A stretch of DNA of 14,691 nucleotides from CAZQAA01 sp964591255 (GTDB taxonomy: Bacteria > Desulfobacterota > DSM-4660 > Desulfatiglandales > Desulfatiglandaceae), in the NCBI GenBank assembly GCA_964591255.1, contig CAZQAA010000150.1, positions 1-14,691 of the forward strand, given 5' to 3'. The notes beneath the pieces were generated by a model, which worked only from the letters and a program-made list of their open reading frames with translations, was not told where the DNA came from and searched no databases. The position numbers were made by a program, and so were the translations under genes. This document shows, in pieces, positions 1 to 7,503 of the stretch; within the stretch, counting starts at the first letter, position 1, and each line of letters opens with the position of its first letter.

Positions 1-34
1 CATTAGCCGAACAAGGGAATAGCAGGAGGTTTAA

Positions 35-1975
35 ATGGGATATAAAGATCATATTGTGGGACAGATCTTATCTGGACATGCAGTGGAAGGAAAACTCGTG
101 CCTGGCAGTGAAATAGGTATTGAGATTGATCAAACGCTTACTCAGGATGCCACTGGTACTATGGTATATCTCGAGTTTATGTCGTTAGGTATCGAGAAAG
201 TAAAGACGAAACTGTCAATTTCTTATGTGGACCATAACACCTTGCAGGCTGGCTGGGAAAATGCGGATGATCATCTCTTTTTGCAATCTGCGGCAGCTCG
301 CTATGGGATCCGATTTTCTCGTCCTGGCAATGGGATATGTCATCAGGTGCATCTGGAACGTTTTGGTGTGCCGGGTCAGACGCTCCTGGGATCAGACAGT
401 CATACGCCAACAGGTGGTGGGTTAGGAATGCTGGCAATGGGCGCCGGAGGAATGGACGTGGCCCTGGCAATGGCCGGAATGCCTTTTTACATGAAAGTGC
501 CGGAGGTGATCCTTGTCCGGTTGACCGGAAGGATGTCCCCCTGGGTTGGCGCAAAGGATGTGATTCTTTACCTCCTTAAAAAACTTACTGTAAGAGGGGG
601 GCTTGGAAAGATAATGGAATACGGTGGTCCGGCAGTAAAACATTTGAGTGTGCCGGAGAGGGCTACCATTGCAAACATGGGAGCCGAACTCGGTGCCTGG
701 ACTTCCATATTCCCTTCGGATGAAGTTACCAGAAGTTTCCTTGCCGCTCAGGGAAGGGAAAACAGTTGGGTTCATATTACAGCACGTGACAGTGCGGAAT
801 ATGATGACATAGTTGAAATTGATCTTTCTGAATTGGAACCTTTTGTGGCATGCCCTTCAAGCCCGGACAATGTTGTGCCAGTTGGCAAGATTTCCGGTAC
901 AAAGGTAGACCAGGTGGCCATAGGCAGTTGTACCAACTCATCATACCGCGATTTAAAGATAACGGCCGAACTTTTGCGGGGAAGAAGGGTTCCTCCAGAG
1001 GTGAGTCTGGTAATATCACCAGGATCCAGGCAGGTGTTGTCTATGCTGGCACAGGACGGTTATCTGGCCCATATGATTGATGCTGGTGCGAGGATCCTTG
1101 AAGTGGCATGTGGGCCATGTATAGGTATGGGGCAGGCTCCACCTTCGGGTGGTATAAGTGTACGCACATTTAATAGAAACTTTCCTGGCAGGAGCGGGAC
1201 TCCTGATGCAGAAGTCTATTTGGCAGGGCCTCAAGTAGCTGTAGCTGCGGCTCTTACCGGACGGCTTTGTCATCCTGAGGAGTTGGGAACACCTCCTGAC
1301 GTAACTGATCCTGAGGTTTTTAAAGTAGATGATTCGATGATTGTCATTCCCCCTGCAGATGGAAAAAATGTTGCCATAAGGATGGGACCCAATATCAAGC
1401 CATTGCCTGTTTTTGATCCAATGCCGGATTTTATGTCGCTAGATTTGATTTTAAAGCTTGGGGATAATATTACGACAGATGATATTCTGCCGGGTGGCGC
1501 AAAAGTGTTGCCATTGAGATCCAATCTCCCTGCCATATCTGAATTCGTTTTTTCATTAAAAGCTCCCGGGTTTGCAGCCAAGAGCAAGGCCTCTAATGGA
1601 GTGGCGATCCTTGGAGGCATGAATTATGGTCAGGGATCCAGCAGGGAACATGCAGCCCTTGCACCCCGTTATTTGGGGGTCAGAGCGGTCCTTGCGGAAT
1701 CTTTTGCCCGCCTGCACCGGGCGAATTTGATCAATTTTGGTGTGCTGCCGGTGCTGATCAGTCATGAGGCATATCAACGCATAGAACAGGATGATAAAAT
1801 AGAAATTATCGGGCTTCACGGCGCACTTGCAGGAGGAGAAGAAATAACCATAAGGGTTGAGGAGAAAACGGATCAGTTTATAGGCAAGCTTGATCTGTCC
1901 AAGAGGGAACGTGAAATATTACTATCCGGCGGGTGTCTTAATTTCTATCGTTCCAAACTTGGGGATGAGTCGTAA
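35..1975 (+). CDS. acn: Aconitate hydratase (aconitase), Aquifex-type monomer
   Basis: Cytoplasmic [4Fe-4S] enzyme that isomerises citrate to isocitrate via cis-aconitate. The 646-residue length fits the short bacterial/archaeal 'Aquifex-type' aconitases rather than the roughly 900-residue AcnA. Visible motifs: LGSDSHTPTGGGLG (118-131), with the Asp-Ser-His of the active site; the three cluster cysteines at C299 (GSCTN) and C359/C362 (CGPC); the substrate arginines in FNRNFPGR (R381, R386); and the C-terminal swivel domain with GQGSSREHAA (532-541), carrying the catalytic Ser-Ser-Arg. No key residue is missing. The ATG is preceded by a perfect AGGAGGT at 24-30. The isocitrate dehydrogenase gene follows 61 bases later on the same strand, so the two act in sequence and are probably co-transcribed. 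Function is very likely. 3-Isopropylmalate dehydratase is less likely, because both large and small domains are fused and the family signature is that of aconitase. Confidence 0.95.
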   Translation: MGYKDHIVGQILSGHAVEGKLVPGSEIGIEIDQTLTQDATGTMVYLEFMSLGIEKVKTKLSISYVDHNTLQAGWENADDHLFLQSAAARYGIRFSRPGNGICHQVHLERFGVPGQTLLGSDSHTPTGGGLGMLAMGAGGMDVALAMAGMPFYMKVPEVILVRLTGRMSPWVGAKDVILYLLKKLTVRGGLGKIMEYGGPAVKHLSVPERATIANMGAELGAWTSIFPSDEVTRSFLAAQGRENSWVHITARDSAEYDDIVEIDLSELEPFVACPSSPDNVVPVGKISGTKVDQVAIGSCTNSSYRDLKITAELLRGRRVPPEVSLVISPGSRQVLSMLAQDGYLAHMIDAGARILEVACGPCIGMGQAPPSGGISVRTFNRNFPGRSGTPDAEVYLAGPQVAVAAALTGRLCHPEELGTPPDVTDPEVFKVDDSMIVIPPADGKNVAIRMGPNIKPLPVFDPMPDFMSLDLILKLGDNITTDDILPGGAKVLPLRSNLPAISEFVFSLKAPGFAAKSKASNGVAILGGMNYGQGSSREHAALAPRYLGVRAVLAESFARLHRANLINFGVLPVLISHEAYQRIEQDDKIEIIGLHGALAGGEEITIRVEEKTDQFIGKLDLSKREREILLSGGCLNFYRSKLGDES

Positions 1976-2036
1976 TCGTATGCCTGATGATTTTAGACAG
2001 ATAGATATGGGATTTATATTATGGGAGATATAACAA

Positions 2037-3284
2037 ATGGATAGTATTAAAGGGACAATAGTAGCGTGGAAAAATGATGGCCGGCCTGTAGTGCCCGATA
2101 CACCTGTAATTGCGTACATAGAAGGTGATGGGACAGGTCCGGATTTGTGGGCTGCGGCCCGGCCCGTTTTTGATGCTGCCGTGAATAAGGTTTATGCGGG
2201 AAAGAGGAAAATTTTTTGGCATGAGCTTTTTGCCGGGGAAAAGGCCCAGAGAATATATGGAAAGGACAAACTGTTGCCGGAAGATACGGTTAATGGTCTG
2301 AAACGTTACGGCATTGCCATAAAAGGCCCTCTCACAACACCTGTCGGGGGTGGATTTCGCTCCTTGAACGTGGCCCTTAGGCAGAAGCTGGATCTATATG
2401 TCTGTTTGAGGCCGGTGCGTTATTTTCCTGGTGTGCCTGCCCCTGTTCTTCATCCGGAACGGGTGGATGTTGTCATATTTCGTGAAAACACGGAAGACGT
2501 GTATGCGGGAGTGGAATGGGAGGCAGGCTCCAAAGATGCTGCATATTTGATTGGTGTCATAAATGAAATACAGAGACAATCCGGAGCAACGCTCATTTCA
2601 TCGGAAAGTGCTGTGGGCATAAAACCTATGAGTCAATTTAATTCTGAACGTCTGGTACGGAAGGCCATCAGATATGCAATTGATAACGATAGGAGAAGTG
2701 TTACCCTGGTTCATAAAGGAAACATTATGAAATATACAGAGGGTGCTTTTCGGGACTGGGGTTATCATGTAGCCCGGGAGGAATTCCCGGAAAGCACTGT
2801 TACTGAAAGTGAAATCCATGAAGAGTTTGGGGGCAGGATTCCAGCCGGCCGTATTGTGATAAAGGACCGCATTGCAGACGCCATGTTTCAGCAGCTACTC
2901 CTGCGGCCTGAAGAATATGATGTGATTGCTACGCCTAATCTTAACGGTGACTATCTGTCAGATGCTGCTGCCGCGCAGGTAGGGGGACTTGGTATGGCAC
3001 CGGGGGGCAACATAGGTGACAGATGTGCCCTGTTCGAGGCCACCCATGGTACGGCCCCCAAGTATGCGGGTCTGGATAAGGTCAATCCCAGCTCTCTTAT
3101 TCTGTCAGGAGTAGAAATGCTCAAGTTTATGGGCTGGGTTGAGGCTGCCCAACTGATTATTGATGCCCTGGTTAAAACCATTGCCGCAAAAACAGTGACA
3201 TATGATCTGGCGCGGCAGATGGATGGGGCCCGGGAGCTTAGCTGTTCAGGATTCGGAAAAGCTATTTGCGAAAAGATAGTATGA
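2037..3284 (+). CDS. icd: Isocitrate dehydrogenase, NADP-dependent
   Basis: Oxidative decarboxylation of isocitrate to 2-oxoglutarate. The 415 residues align end to end with the E. coli Icd type (416 residues). Substrate residues are conserved: S109 (equivalent of E. coli S113), R115, R125, R149, Y156 and K227. The metal-binding aspartates are D277, D305 and D309. NADP specificity is indicated by K342-Y343 in HGTAPKYAG and by Y389 and R393, which match E. coli K344, Y345, Y391 and R395. The serine phosphorylated by AceK in E. coli is present, but no aceK is seen here. The start is supported by GGGAG at 2023-2027, nine bases upstream of the ATG. It lies directly after aconitase and 22 bases before the flavin reductase gene, consistent with an operon supplying 2-oxoglutarate and NADPH. 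Confidence 0.97.
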   Translation: MDSIKGTIVAWKNDGRPVVPDTPVIAYIEGDGTGPDLWAAARPVFDAAVNKVYAGKRKIFWHELFAGEKAQRIYGKDKLLPEDTVNGLKRYGIAIKGPLTTPVGGGFRSLNVALRQKLDLYVCLRPVRYFPGVPAPVLHPERVDVVIFRENTEDVYAGVEWEAGSKDAAYLIGVINEIQRQSGATLISSESAVGIKPMSQFNSERLVRKAIRYAIDNDRRSVTLVHKGNIMKYTEGAFRDWGYHVAREEFPESTVTESEIHEEFGGRIPAGRIVIKDRIADAMFQQLLLRPEEYDVIATPNLNGDYLSDAAAAQVGGLGMAPGGNIGDRCALFEATHGTAPKYAGLDKVNPSSLILSGVEMLKFMGWVEAAQLIIDALVKTIAAKTVTYDLARQMDGARELSCSGFGKAICEKIV

Positions 3285-3306
3285 CATTAAGGGGGATATT
3301 TTAAAA

Positions 3307-4398
3307 ATGGATGGACTGTTTTCACGTGGAGAGATTAATGGCCTGATCCTGAGGAATCGTTTTGTGCGATCCGCTACATGGGAGGGGTTGGCTACAGATG
3401 AAGGTGCTGCCACGCCTCAACTGGCAGATATGATGGCAAGGCTTGCCTCAGGTGGAGTGGGGCTTGTCATAACAGGCCATGCGTATGTCCTCCCCGATGG
3501 ACAAACAAGTCCTCGCCAGCTTGGTATTTACAAAGATCAACTAATTTCCGGGCTTAAAAATATTACTCGTGCAGTCCATGAAGAAGGAGGAAAGATTGTT
3601 GTTCAGCTTGCACATGCCGGTTTTTATGCCAGGAAAGTCCTTACCGGCAAGGTTCCCCTTGCTCCGTCGGCTGTGAAAGGCCTTTCCAATGCCCCCAGAC
3701 GGGAGATGATGCCTGAGGATATTCATGCCATAATTCAGGCGTTCGGCCAGGCGGCGTTAAGGGCCAGGGAGGCAGGCTTTGATGGTATACAGCTTCATGC
3801 TGCTCATGGATATTTGCTGAGTCAGTTCCTGTCGCCGCGGTTTAATCATCGTACTGACAAATACGGTGGTGAAATTATGAACCGCGTCAGGATTCACATT
3901 GAATTGCTCCGGGAGATACGGCGAAATGTGGGGCCGGACTATCCGGTCTTGATCAAGATGAACTGCAGCGATTTTAGCGAGGACGGCCTTACTCTGGATG
4001 ATTCTGTACAAGCAGCTGTCGCCCTGTGCAGGGCTGGCATAGATGCCATTGAGCTGAGCGGTGGGCTTTTGACCTCTAAAAATGAGGGGCCGAATCGTCC
4101 TGGCATCGATTCCGAGGACAAGGAGGCATATTTTCGTGAGGAGGCTGTTGTATTTAAAAGATATGTTAGCGTTCCCCTGATCCTTGTAGGTGGTATCCGG
4201 TCTTACCAAGTGGCAGAAAATATATTTGAGAAAGGCATAGCCGATTATATCTCAATGAGCAGGCCATTTATCAGGGAGCCCGACCTGATTAATCGATGGA
4301 AGTCTGGTGACCTGCGCAAATCCACATGTGTATCGGACAACCTTTGTTTTAAATCCGGCATATCTGGCGAGGGCGTTCATTGCAGGACCAAAAAATAG
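3307..4398 (+). CDS. Old Yellow Enzyme-family NAD(P)H:flavin oxidoreductase
   Basis: FMN-binding TIM-barrel ene-reductase of the OYE / 2,4-dienoyl-CoA reductase superfamily. At 363 residues it is the barrel only, without the FAD/NAD domains of full-length dienoyl-CoA reductases. Seen: N-terminal LRNRFVRSATWEG (15-27), QLAHAG (100-105), the substrate-binding H164-x-x-H167 followed by Y169 in the diagnostic LHAAHGYLLSQFLSPRFN, and late-barrel phosphate-binding segments VGGIRS and SMSRPFIREPDL. The tail has C341, C347 and C359 in a pattern that resembles the iron-sulfur cysteines of relatives, but the position where I expect the second cysteine is D344, so an intact cluster is doubtful. The ribosome binding site AAGGGGGA (3289-3296) sits 10 bases before the ATG. 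It closes the aconitase-icd run and is probably in the same transcript. The natural substrate (enal, enone or enoyl thioester) cannot be told from sequence. Confidence 0.9.
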   Translation: MDGLFSRGEINGLILRNRFVRSATWEGLATDEGAATPQLADMMARLASGGVGLVITGHAYVLPDGQTSPRQLGIYKDQLISGLKNITRAVHEEGGKIVVQLAHAGFYARKVLTGKVPLAPSAVKGLSNAPRREMMPEDIHAIIQAFGQAALRAREAGFDGIQLHAAHGYLLSQFLSPRFNHRTDKYGGEIMNRVRIHIELLREIRRNVGPDYPVLIKMNCSDFSEDGLTLDDSVQAAVALCRAGIDAIELSGGLLTSKNEGPNRPGIDSEDKEAYFREEAVVFKRYVSVPLILVGGIRSYQVAENIFEKGIADYISMSRPFIREPDLINRWKSGDLRKSTCVSDNLCFKSGISGEGVHCRTKK

Positions 4399-4450
4399 GG
4401 CAGGCACACAATTGTCTGACTCCCTTTTGGGCAGATAAACTTCAAGTGTG

Positions 4451-5176
4451 TTATGAAATGGCTCCCCTTCGTTTTCTCAGGAGGATGTAAATTGCGCCGG
4501 TGCCACCGTCATAAGGACGGGATGTGGAAAAGGCAAGAACGATTTTTTTTACCGGTCCGCGGCTTAACCAGATAGGCAGGAGTTCTTTTAATATGGGAAT
4601 ATGATTTTCGGAATTTAAACCCCTGCCGTGTACAACGAGCACACATCTGATCCCGGATCGATAGCTCTGCAAGAGAAAGTCTCTGACTTTTATCTCTGCT
4701 TCGTGTCTTGTGAGACCATGAAGGTCTATATAGTCCTGTATGGGGAACAGGCCTTTTTTGAGCCTGTCCATAACTCTTTTATCGATTCCCTGGACTGTCC
4801 CCTCAATATATTCATCGCTGAAAGTAATGTCCATATCAATGGACCCGCTTACCAGATCGGAAAGATGGGCTAGGACCTCCAGTTCTTCATCTCTTGCCCT
4901 GTGGGGCGGTTTGATACCTATGTTTGGTGTGCGAACGATCTTGTTTTTGTCCGAATGCAGGGGCGTGACATCCTTCACGGCCTCCAGAAAAAGGTCGGTT
5001 TCGCAAGGTTCATGGAGAGGTTTAGTGTCTGGATGCTTAGTACCCTTGTCTGGATCAGAATTTTTATTTTTTCCCAGGGATGTAAGGGCTTCGAAAGCGG
5101 GATTAAACAAACCGCTTTTCTTTTTCATTCTCTGTTGTTCTGGGATGTGTCTTTTTCTCTTTTTTCTGCGGGCCAT
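4451..5176 (-). CDS. Smr-domain protein (MutS2 C-terminal-like nuclease domain)
   Basis: The C-terminal third (about 147-241) is a Smr domain: DLHGL (151-155), HGRG (183-186) and GGTGAIYILLR (224-234) are its three signature motifs. Smr domains are nucleic-acid nicking or cleaving domains, in stand-alone proteins often linked to rescue of collided ribosomes; that role is known for relatives and is only inferred here. The first 25 residues are very basic (MARRKKRKRH), followed by a low-complexity charged linker, then LFLEAVKDVTPL (62-73) and a helical segment EYIEGTVQGIDKRVMDRL just before the Smr domain, as in other stand-alone Smr proteins. It converges on the flavin reductase gene (52-base gap) and diverges from the metallo-hydrolase gene. 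The ATG at 5176 has no Shine-Dalgarno; a second ATG at residue 17 has none either, so the exact start is uncertain. Confidence 0.88.
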   Translation of the reverse strand: MARRKKRKRHIPEQQRMKKKSGLFNPAFEALTSLGKNKNSDPDKGTKHPDTKPLHEPCETDLFLEAVKDVTPLHSDKNKIVRTPNIGIKPPHRARDEELEVLAHLSDLVSGSIDMDITFSDEYIEGTVQGIDKRVMDRLKKGLFPIQDYIDLHGLTRHEAEIKVRDFLLQSYRSGIRCVLVVHGRGLNSENHIPILKELLPIWLSRGPVKKIVLAFSTSRPYDGGTGAIYILLRKRRGAIS

Positions 5177-5181
5177 ATCGT

Positions 5182-5210
5182 ATAATATGCCAAGAGATGT
5201 GTTGGTTCAA
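5182..5210 (-). promoter_or_regulatory. Predicted sigma70-type promoter of the Smr gene
   Basis: On the minus strand TTGAAC (5210-5205) and TATTAT (5187-5182) are separated by exactly 17 bases. The -10 hexamer ends six bases before the annotated ATG at 5176, so the transcript would start at or within a base or two of the start codon. On the plus strand the same spot reads TATAAT (5181-5186), so it may also serve the divergent hydrolase gene, but I see no convincing -35 for that direction. Prediction by eye only. Confidence 0.4.
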
Positions 5211-5229
5211 GTGAATATGAGGTTAGCGC

Positions 5230-5919
5230 ATGTTGAATCCGCTTGCAGGAGAACCGGTGAAAATAACCGGTGAAGTATATCAGGTGGGTGGGACGGGACT
5301 TACTTCAGGTGAAGACGCCTCTGTTTATCTGGTCAATTTCGGGGGTCATGCTGCCCTTGTAGATGCGGGATGCGGGCATGGTGAAGATAAGCTACTGGAG
5401 AATATTTACAGTTGTGGTGTCAGCCCTGAACAGATCGAATATCTCCTGATTACACACTGTCACTTTGATCATACGGGCGGTGCCAGGAGTTTGAAAGAAC
5501 GTATAGGCTTGAAAATAGTGGCCCATGAACTCGACGCACGTTTCTTGGAAGCGGGCGACAACAGTGTTACCGGGGCCGGCTGGTACGGCGCATCTATTCG
5601 ACCATTTATTGTTGACATAAAGATATCCGATCCTCGGGAAAAGATCATGCTGGGGGGACGACCGATTGAGATGATTCACATGCCCGGCCATTCTCCGGGT
5701 TCCGTGGTCTATCTGATTGAGTCGGAAGGATTAAGGATTGTTTTTGCACAAGACGTACACGGGCCCATCCATCCTCTCCTGCTCTCCAATAGAGAGGACT
5801 ACATAAAATCCTTGGGATATCTCCTTTCCCTGAGATGCCATATCCTTTGTGAAGGGCATTTTGGTATTTATAGGGGAAAAAGAGAAGTGGCAAGGTTTAT
5901 TGAATCTTTCCTGTCATAA
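5230..5919 (+). CDS. Metallo-beta-lactamase-fold hydrolase
   Basis: A 229-residue alpha-beta/beta-alpha hydrolase with the complete dinuclear metal set: H76-C-H78-F-D80-H81, H154 in GHSPGS, D175 in FAQDVHG and H210 in CEGHFG. This ligand set is typical of glyoxalase II-like and related thioester or phosphodiester hydrolases, usually Zn or Fe/Zn. There is no signal peptide, no flavodoxin domain and no C-terminal RNA-processing domain, so it is a small cytoplasmic hydrolase. The flavo-diiron oxidases have a different spacing and extra domains. GAGGT at 5219-5223 lies six bases before the ATG, which fixes the start. It is divergent from the Smr gene and followed by prmA after 62 bases that contain a separate promoter. 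The substrate is not predictable from sequence; glyoxalase II (hydroxyacylglutathione hydrolase) is one possibility. Confidence 0.9.
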   Translation: MLNPLAGEPVKITGEVYQVGGTGLTSGEDASVYLVNFGGHAALVDAGCGHGEDKLLENIYSCGVSPEQIEYLLITHCHFDHTGGARSLKERIGLKIVAHELDARFLEAGDNSVTGAGWYGASIRPFIVDIKISDPREKIMLGGRPIEMIHMPGHSPGSVVYLIESEGLRIVFAQDVHGPIHPLLLSNREDYIKSLGYLLSLRCHILCEGHFGIYRGKREVARFIESFLS

Positions 5920-5927
5920 GTGGCGGT

Positions 5928-5955
5928 TGGACAGGCCTCTCTGGGGATATATAAT
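5928..5955 (+). promoter_or_regulatory. Predicted sigma70-type promoter of prmA
   Basis: TGGACA (5928-5933, five of six matches to TTGACA) and a perfect TATAAT (5950-5955) are separated by 16 bases. The expected start of transcription is near 5962, giving a leader of about 20 bases before the prmA ATG. This would let prmA be expressed independently of the hydrolase gene upstream. Confidence 0.5.
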
Positions 5956-5981
5956 ATGAAATCTTGTGAATCCAGCTAACT

Positions 5982-6830
5982 ATGGAAGCTCTTAAACCGG
6001 GTAAGGGATGTTTCCTTCGAATTATGGTGGAGGGTGTGTCCGAGACTGAGATGAAGGAAAGGCTGATGCGCCAGGGAATGAAACCGAAATATGTCCTTGC
6101 ACGCAAACGAAACCGTGTCTTGATCATATTATCTGTTAGCCCAGATACCATTGATCCTGTCCTTGAAAACATTTCATCTTTGATCCCGCCGTTGGCAGAG
6201 GTTGTGGAAACTTCTTTCACATATATGGCGGAATTAGAAACGCAGGTTTTGGAAATATCCGATCTGCTTAAAATTAATATTATAGGCGACAGTAATAGGT
6301 CTCATGTGTTCAACAGGAACAATTCCATCAGCATATCGGGCGACCTTGCCTTTGGCAGCGGACTTCACCCCACGACCAGGATGTGTCTTGATCTTTTGAT
6401 AAAGGCTCACAATATGCTGCCTGCCATGGAATATGTTTTGGATCTTGGCACTGGTACAGGTATCCTTGCCCTTTCAACAGTAAAGCTGGGTGCCTGCCGT
6501 GTGCTGGCTGTAGATGTGGACTTTCGGGCATGCCAGGAATGTCGGGAGAACATAGCCAGGAATCGATATGATCATAGGGTTTTTGCAGTCCACGGATCTG
6601 TTGATTGTGTAAAAGGCCCCTTTGATCTTGTCATGGCAAATATTGTTTCCAGCGTGCTGTATGAGCTTGTCCAGGATCTGGTCTGGGTAACAAGGCCAGG
6701 TGGTCTTGTCATCCTTTCAGGCTTTTTTCCTCGTAATAAAAAAGAGATATTTCACAAACTGGGGCATGGACGGGCCGTGGCATTAGTTGAAAGAGATGGA
6801 TGGCAGTCCCTTTTATGGCAGAGGACATAA
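5982..6830 (+). CDS. prmA: Ribosomal protein L11 methyltransferase
   Basis: S-adenosylmethionine-dependent enzyme that methylates lysines and the N-terminus of ribosomal protein L11 in the family's studied members. Residues 1-115 form a divergent N-terminal substrate-recognition part. FGSGLHPTT (124-132) is the PrmA signature loop preceding the methyltransferase domain. LDLGTGTGILAL (153-164) is SAM motif I, AVDVD (176-180) carries the acidic residue for the SAM ribose, and MANI (218-221) matches the PrmA post-motif that replaces the NPPY of other methyltransferases. Length 282 is slightly shorter than the usual 290-300. The ATG has no clear Shine-Dalgarno; an in-frame stop at 5967-5969 with no start codon between excludes a longer protein, but a start at the internal Met-15 is possible. 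Related 50S or small-molecule methyltransferases are less likely because of the FGSGLHPTT loop. Confidence 0.92.
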   Translation: MEALKPGKGCFLRIMVEGVSETEMKERLMRQGMKPKYVLARKRNRVLIILSVSPDTIDPVLENISSLIPPLAEVVETSFTYMAELETQVLEISDLLKINIIGDSNRSHVFNRNNSISISGDLAFGSGLHPTTRMCLDLLIKAHNMLPAMEYVLDLGTGTGILALSTVKLGACRVLAVDVDFRACQECRENIARNRYDHRVFAVHGSVDCVKGPFDLVMANIVSSVLYELVQDLVWVTRPGGLVILSGFFPRNKKEIFHKLGHGRAVALVERDGWQSLLWQRT

Positions 6831-6941
6831 TTCAAATTTTTTGATTTTTATACTGGCTTCTGTTTTTGTATAATTTGGTATGACTGATTTTCTTGCATAT
6901 ATCCCTTAGATCTCAACTTAGGCTTGTTAGTAGCGAGATGA

Positions 6942-7022
6942 CTATAAATTTTTTAAAAAAGGAATGTATTTTCTGTCTTCTTTGTTAATATGACCTAACC
7001 ACCATTCTTTTAAAAATTTTCA
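6942..7022 (-). pseudogene. In-frame C-terminal remainder of the bacteriohemerythrin after a TGA codon
   Basis: Immediately after the TGA (7020-7022) the same frame stays open for 25 codons to a TAG at 6942-6944. It encodes KFLKEWWLGHINKEDRKY followed by IPFLKNL, which is the normal C-terminal helix of bacteriohemerythrins (pattern FL.dW...HI...D.ky). The His and the Asp five residues later would be residues 118 and 123 of a 133-residue read-through product, where the family carries its last two diiron ligands. The TGA falls where relatives appear to have a hydrophobic residue such as leucine, so a TTA-to-TGA change is a simple explanation. Recoding as selenocysteine is an alternative that I cannot exclude; only a weak stem is visible downstream. 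Confidence 0.8.
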
Positions 7023-7343
7023 AATCATATTTGAATCTTTATTATTGTTGGCCTTAACAGAAAGCCTTCTCGTTTCCTCTATTAATTTTTTATGTAACAT
7101 ACAATGTTCATCTATGTCAGTATATTTTGCCTTTATTATTAATGTTTCCTCAGTTTTAAAATGAATGTTTACATATTGTTCTAATATAATCATGGTAGGT
7201 TGTATTATATCATCACCATGGCCGGTTTGCATAAAATAATGCAATGAATTTATGGTTGATATAATTGCTCTGTGTTGTTCATCAATTATAGGAATTCCAA
7301 GTTTGTTATCATCATTCCAAGCTATATATAAAGTGGTTTTCAT
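7020..7343 (-). CDS. Bacteriohemerythrin, ended early by an in-frame TGA
   Basis: Diiron oxygen-binding four-helix protein of the hemerythrin family. The 107 residues before the stop contain the family opening WNDDNKLGIPIIDEQHR (9-25), with ligand H24, then H61 and E65 in HFKTEE, and H80 and H84 in DEHCMLH. These match the spacing of known bacteriohemerythrins (five of seven ligands). The last helix with the remaining His and Asp is encoded in the same frame after the TGA, so the annotated product lacks two iron ligands unless the stop is read through. The ATG at 7343 is preceded by AAGGGGAATAGGGT. It follows the ArsR-family gene on the same strand after 160 bases. Known roles of relatives are O2 binding, sensing or delivery in microaerophiles and anaerobes. 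Whether the gene is functional is unresolved. Confidence 0.88.
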   Translation of the reverse strand: MKTTLYIAWNDDNKLGIPIIDEQHRAIISTINSLHYFMQTGHGDDIIQPTMIILEQYVNIHFKTEETLIIKAKYTDIDEHCMLHKKLIEETRRLSVKANNNKDSNMI

Positions 7344-7432
7344 ACCCTATTCCCCTTTTGCCTGGCGGTGGAGATGCGTTGTATGAGAAAGATCAAACAT
7401 GATATCTTAGATCAATAATCTTTGAAATAATA

Positions 7433-7452
7433 TAGACCGGTGAACCGGTCTA
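7433..7452. repeat. Perfect 20-bp palindrome between the ArsR and hemerythrin genes
   Basis: TAGACCGGTGAACCGGTCTA has two perfect 9-base arms around GA; folded as RNA it gives an 8-bp GC-containing stem with a TGAA (minus strand TTCA) loop. It stands out because its surroundings are AT-rich. On the minus strand it is followed by TATATTATTTC, so it could be a terminator for the ArsR gene, or an operator for the hemerythrin gene. No strong U-run follows on either strand. Confidence 0.7.
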
Positions 7453-7503
7453 ATGAAATTGGTGGGTATGTCAAAACGAAACCAGCACAATAGGTTGTAG
7501 AGA

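Noticed and set aside
177..775. Long antisense frames within the aconitase gene
   Set aside because: They overlap a fully conserved enzyme on the other strand, lack ribosome binding sites and show no family motif; they are reading-frame shadows.
4415..4435. Hairpin between the convergent flavin reductase and Smr genes as a terminator
   Set aside because: The stem (TCTG...CCC-TTTT-GGG-CAGA) has a 3-base bulge and no T-run on either side, so it is not a convincing terminator.
4628..5273. Plus-strand frames of 81-177 codons across the Smr gene
   Set aside because: The minus strand encodes an unmistakable Smr domain with all three motifs, so these frames are shadows.
6832..6849. TCAAA-TTT-TTTGA followed by TTTTTA after prmA as a rho-independent terminator
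   Set aside because: The stem is five mostly A-T pairs with a three-base loop, too weak to call in such AT-rich sequence.
6942..7022. Selenocysteine insertion at the hemerythrin TGA as the favoured reading
   Set aside because: The residue aligns with a hydrophobic position of the last helix, not a redox cysteine, and the only stem I find about 14-32 bases downstream is short and bulged. Kept as an alternative only.
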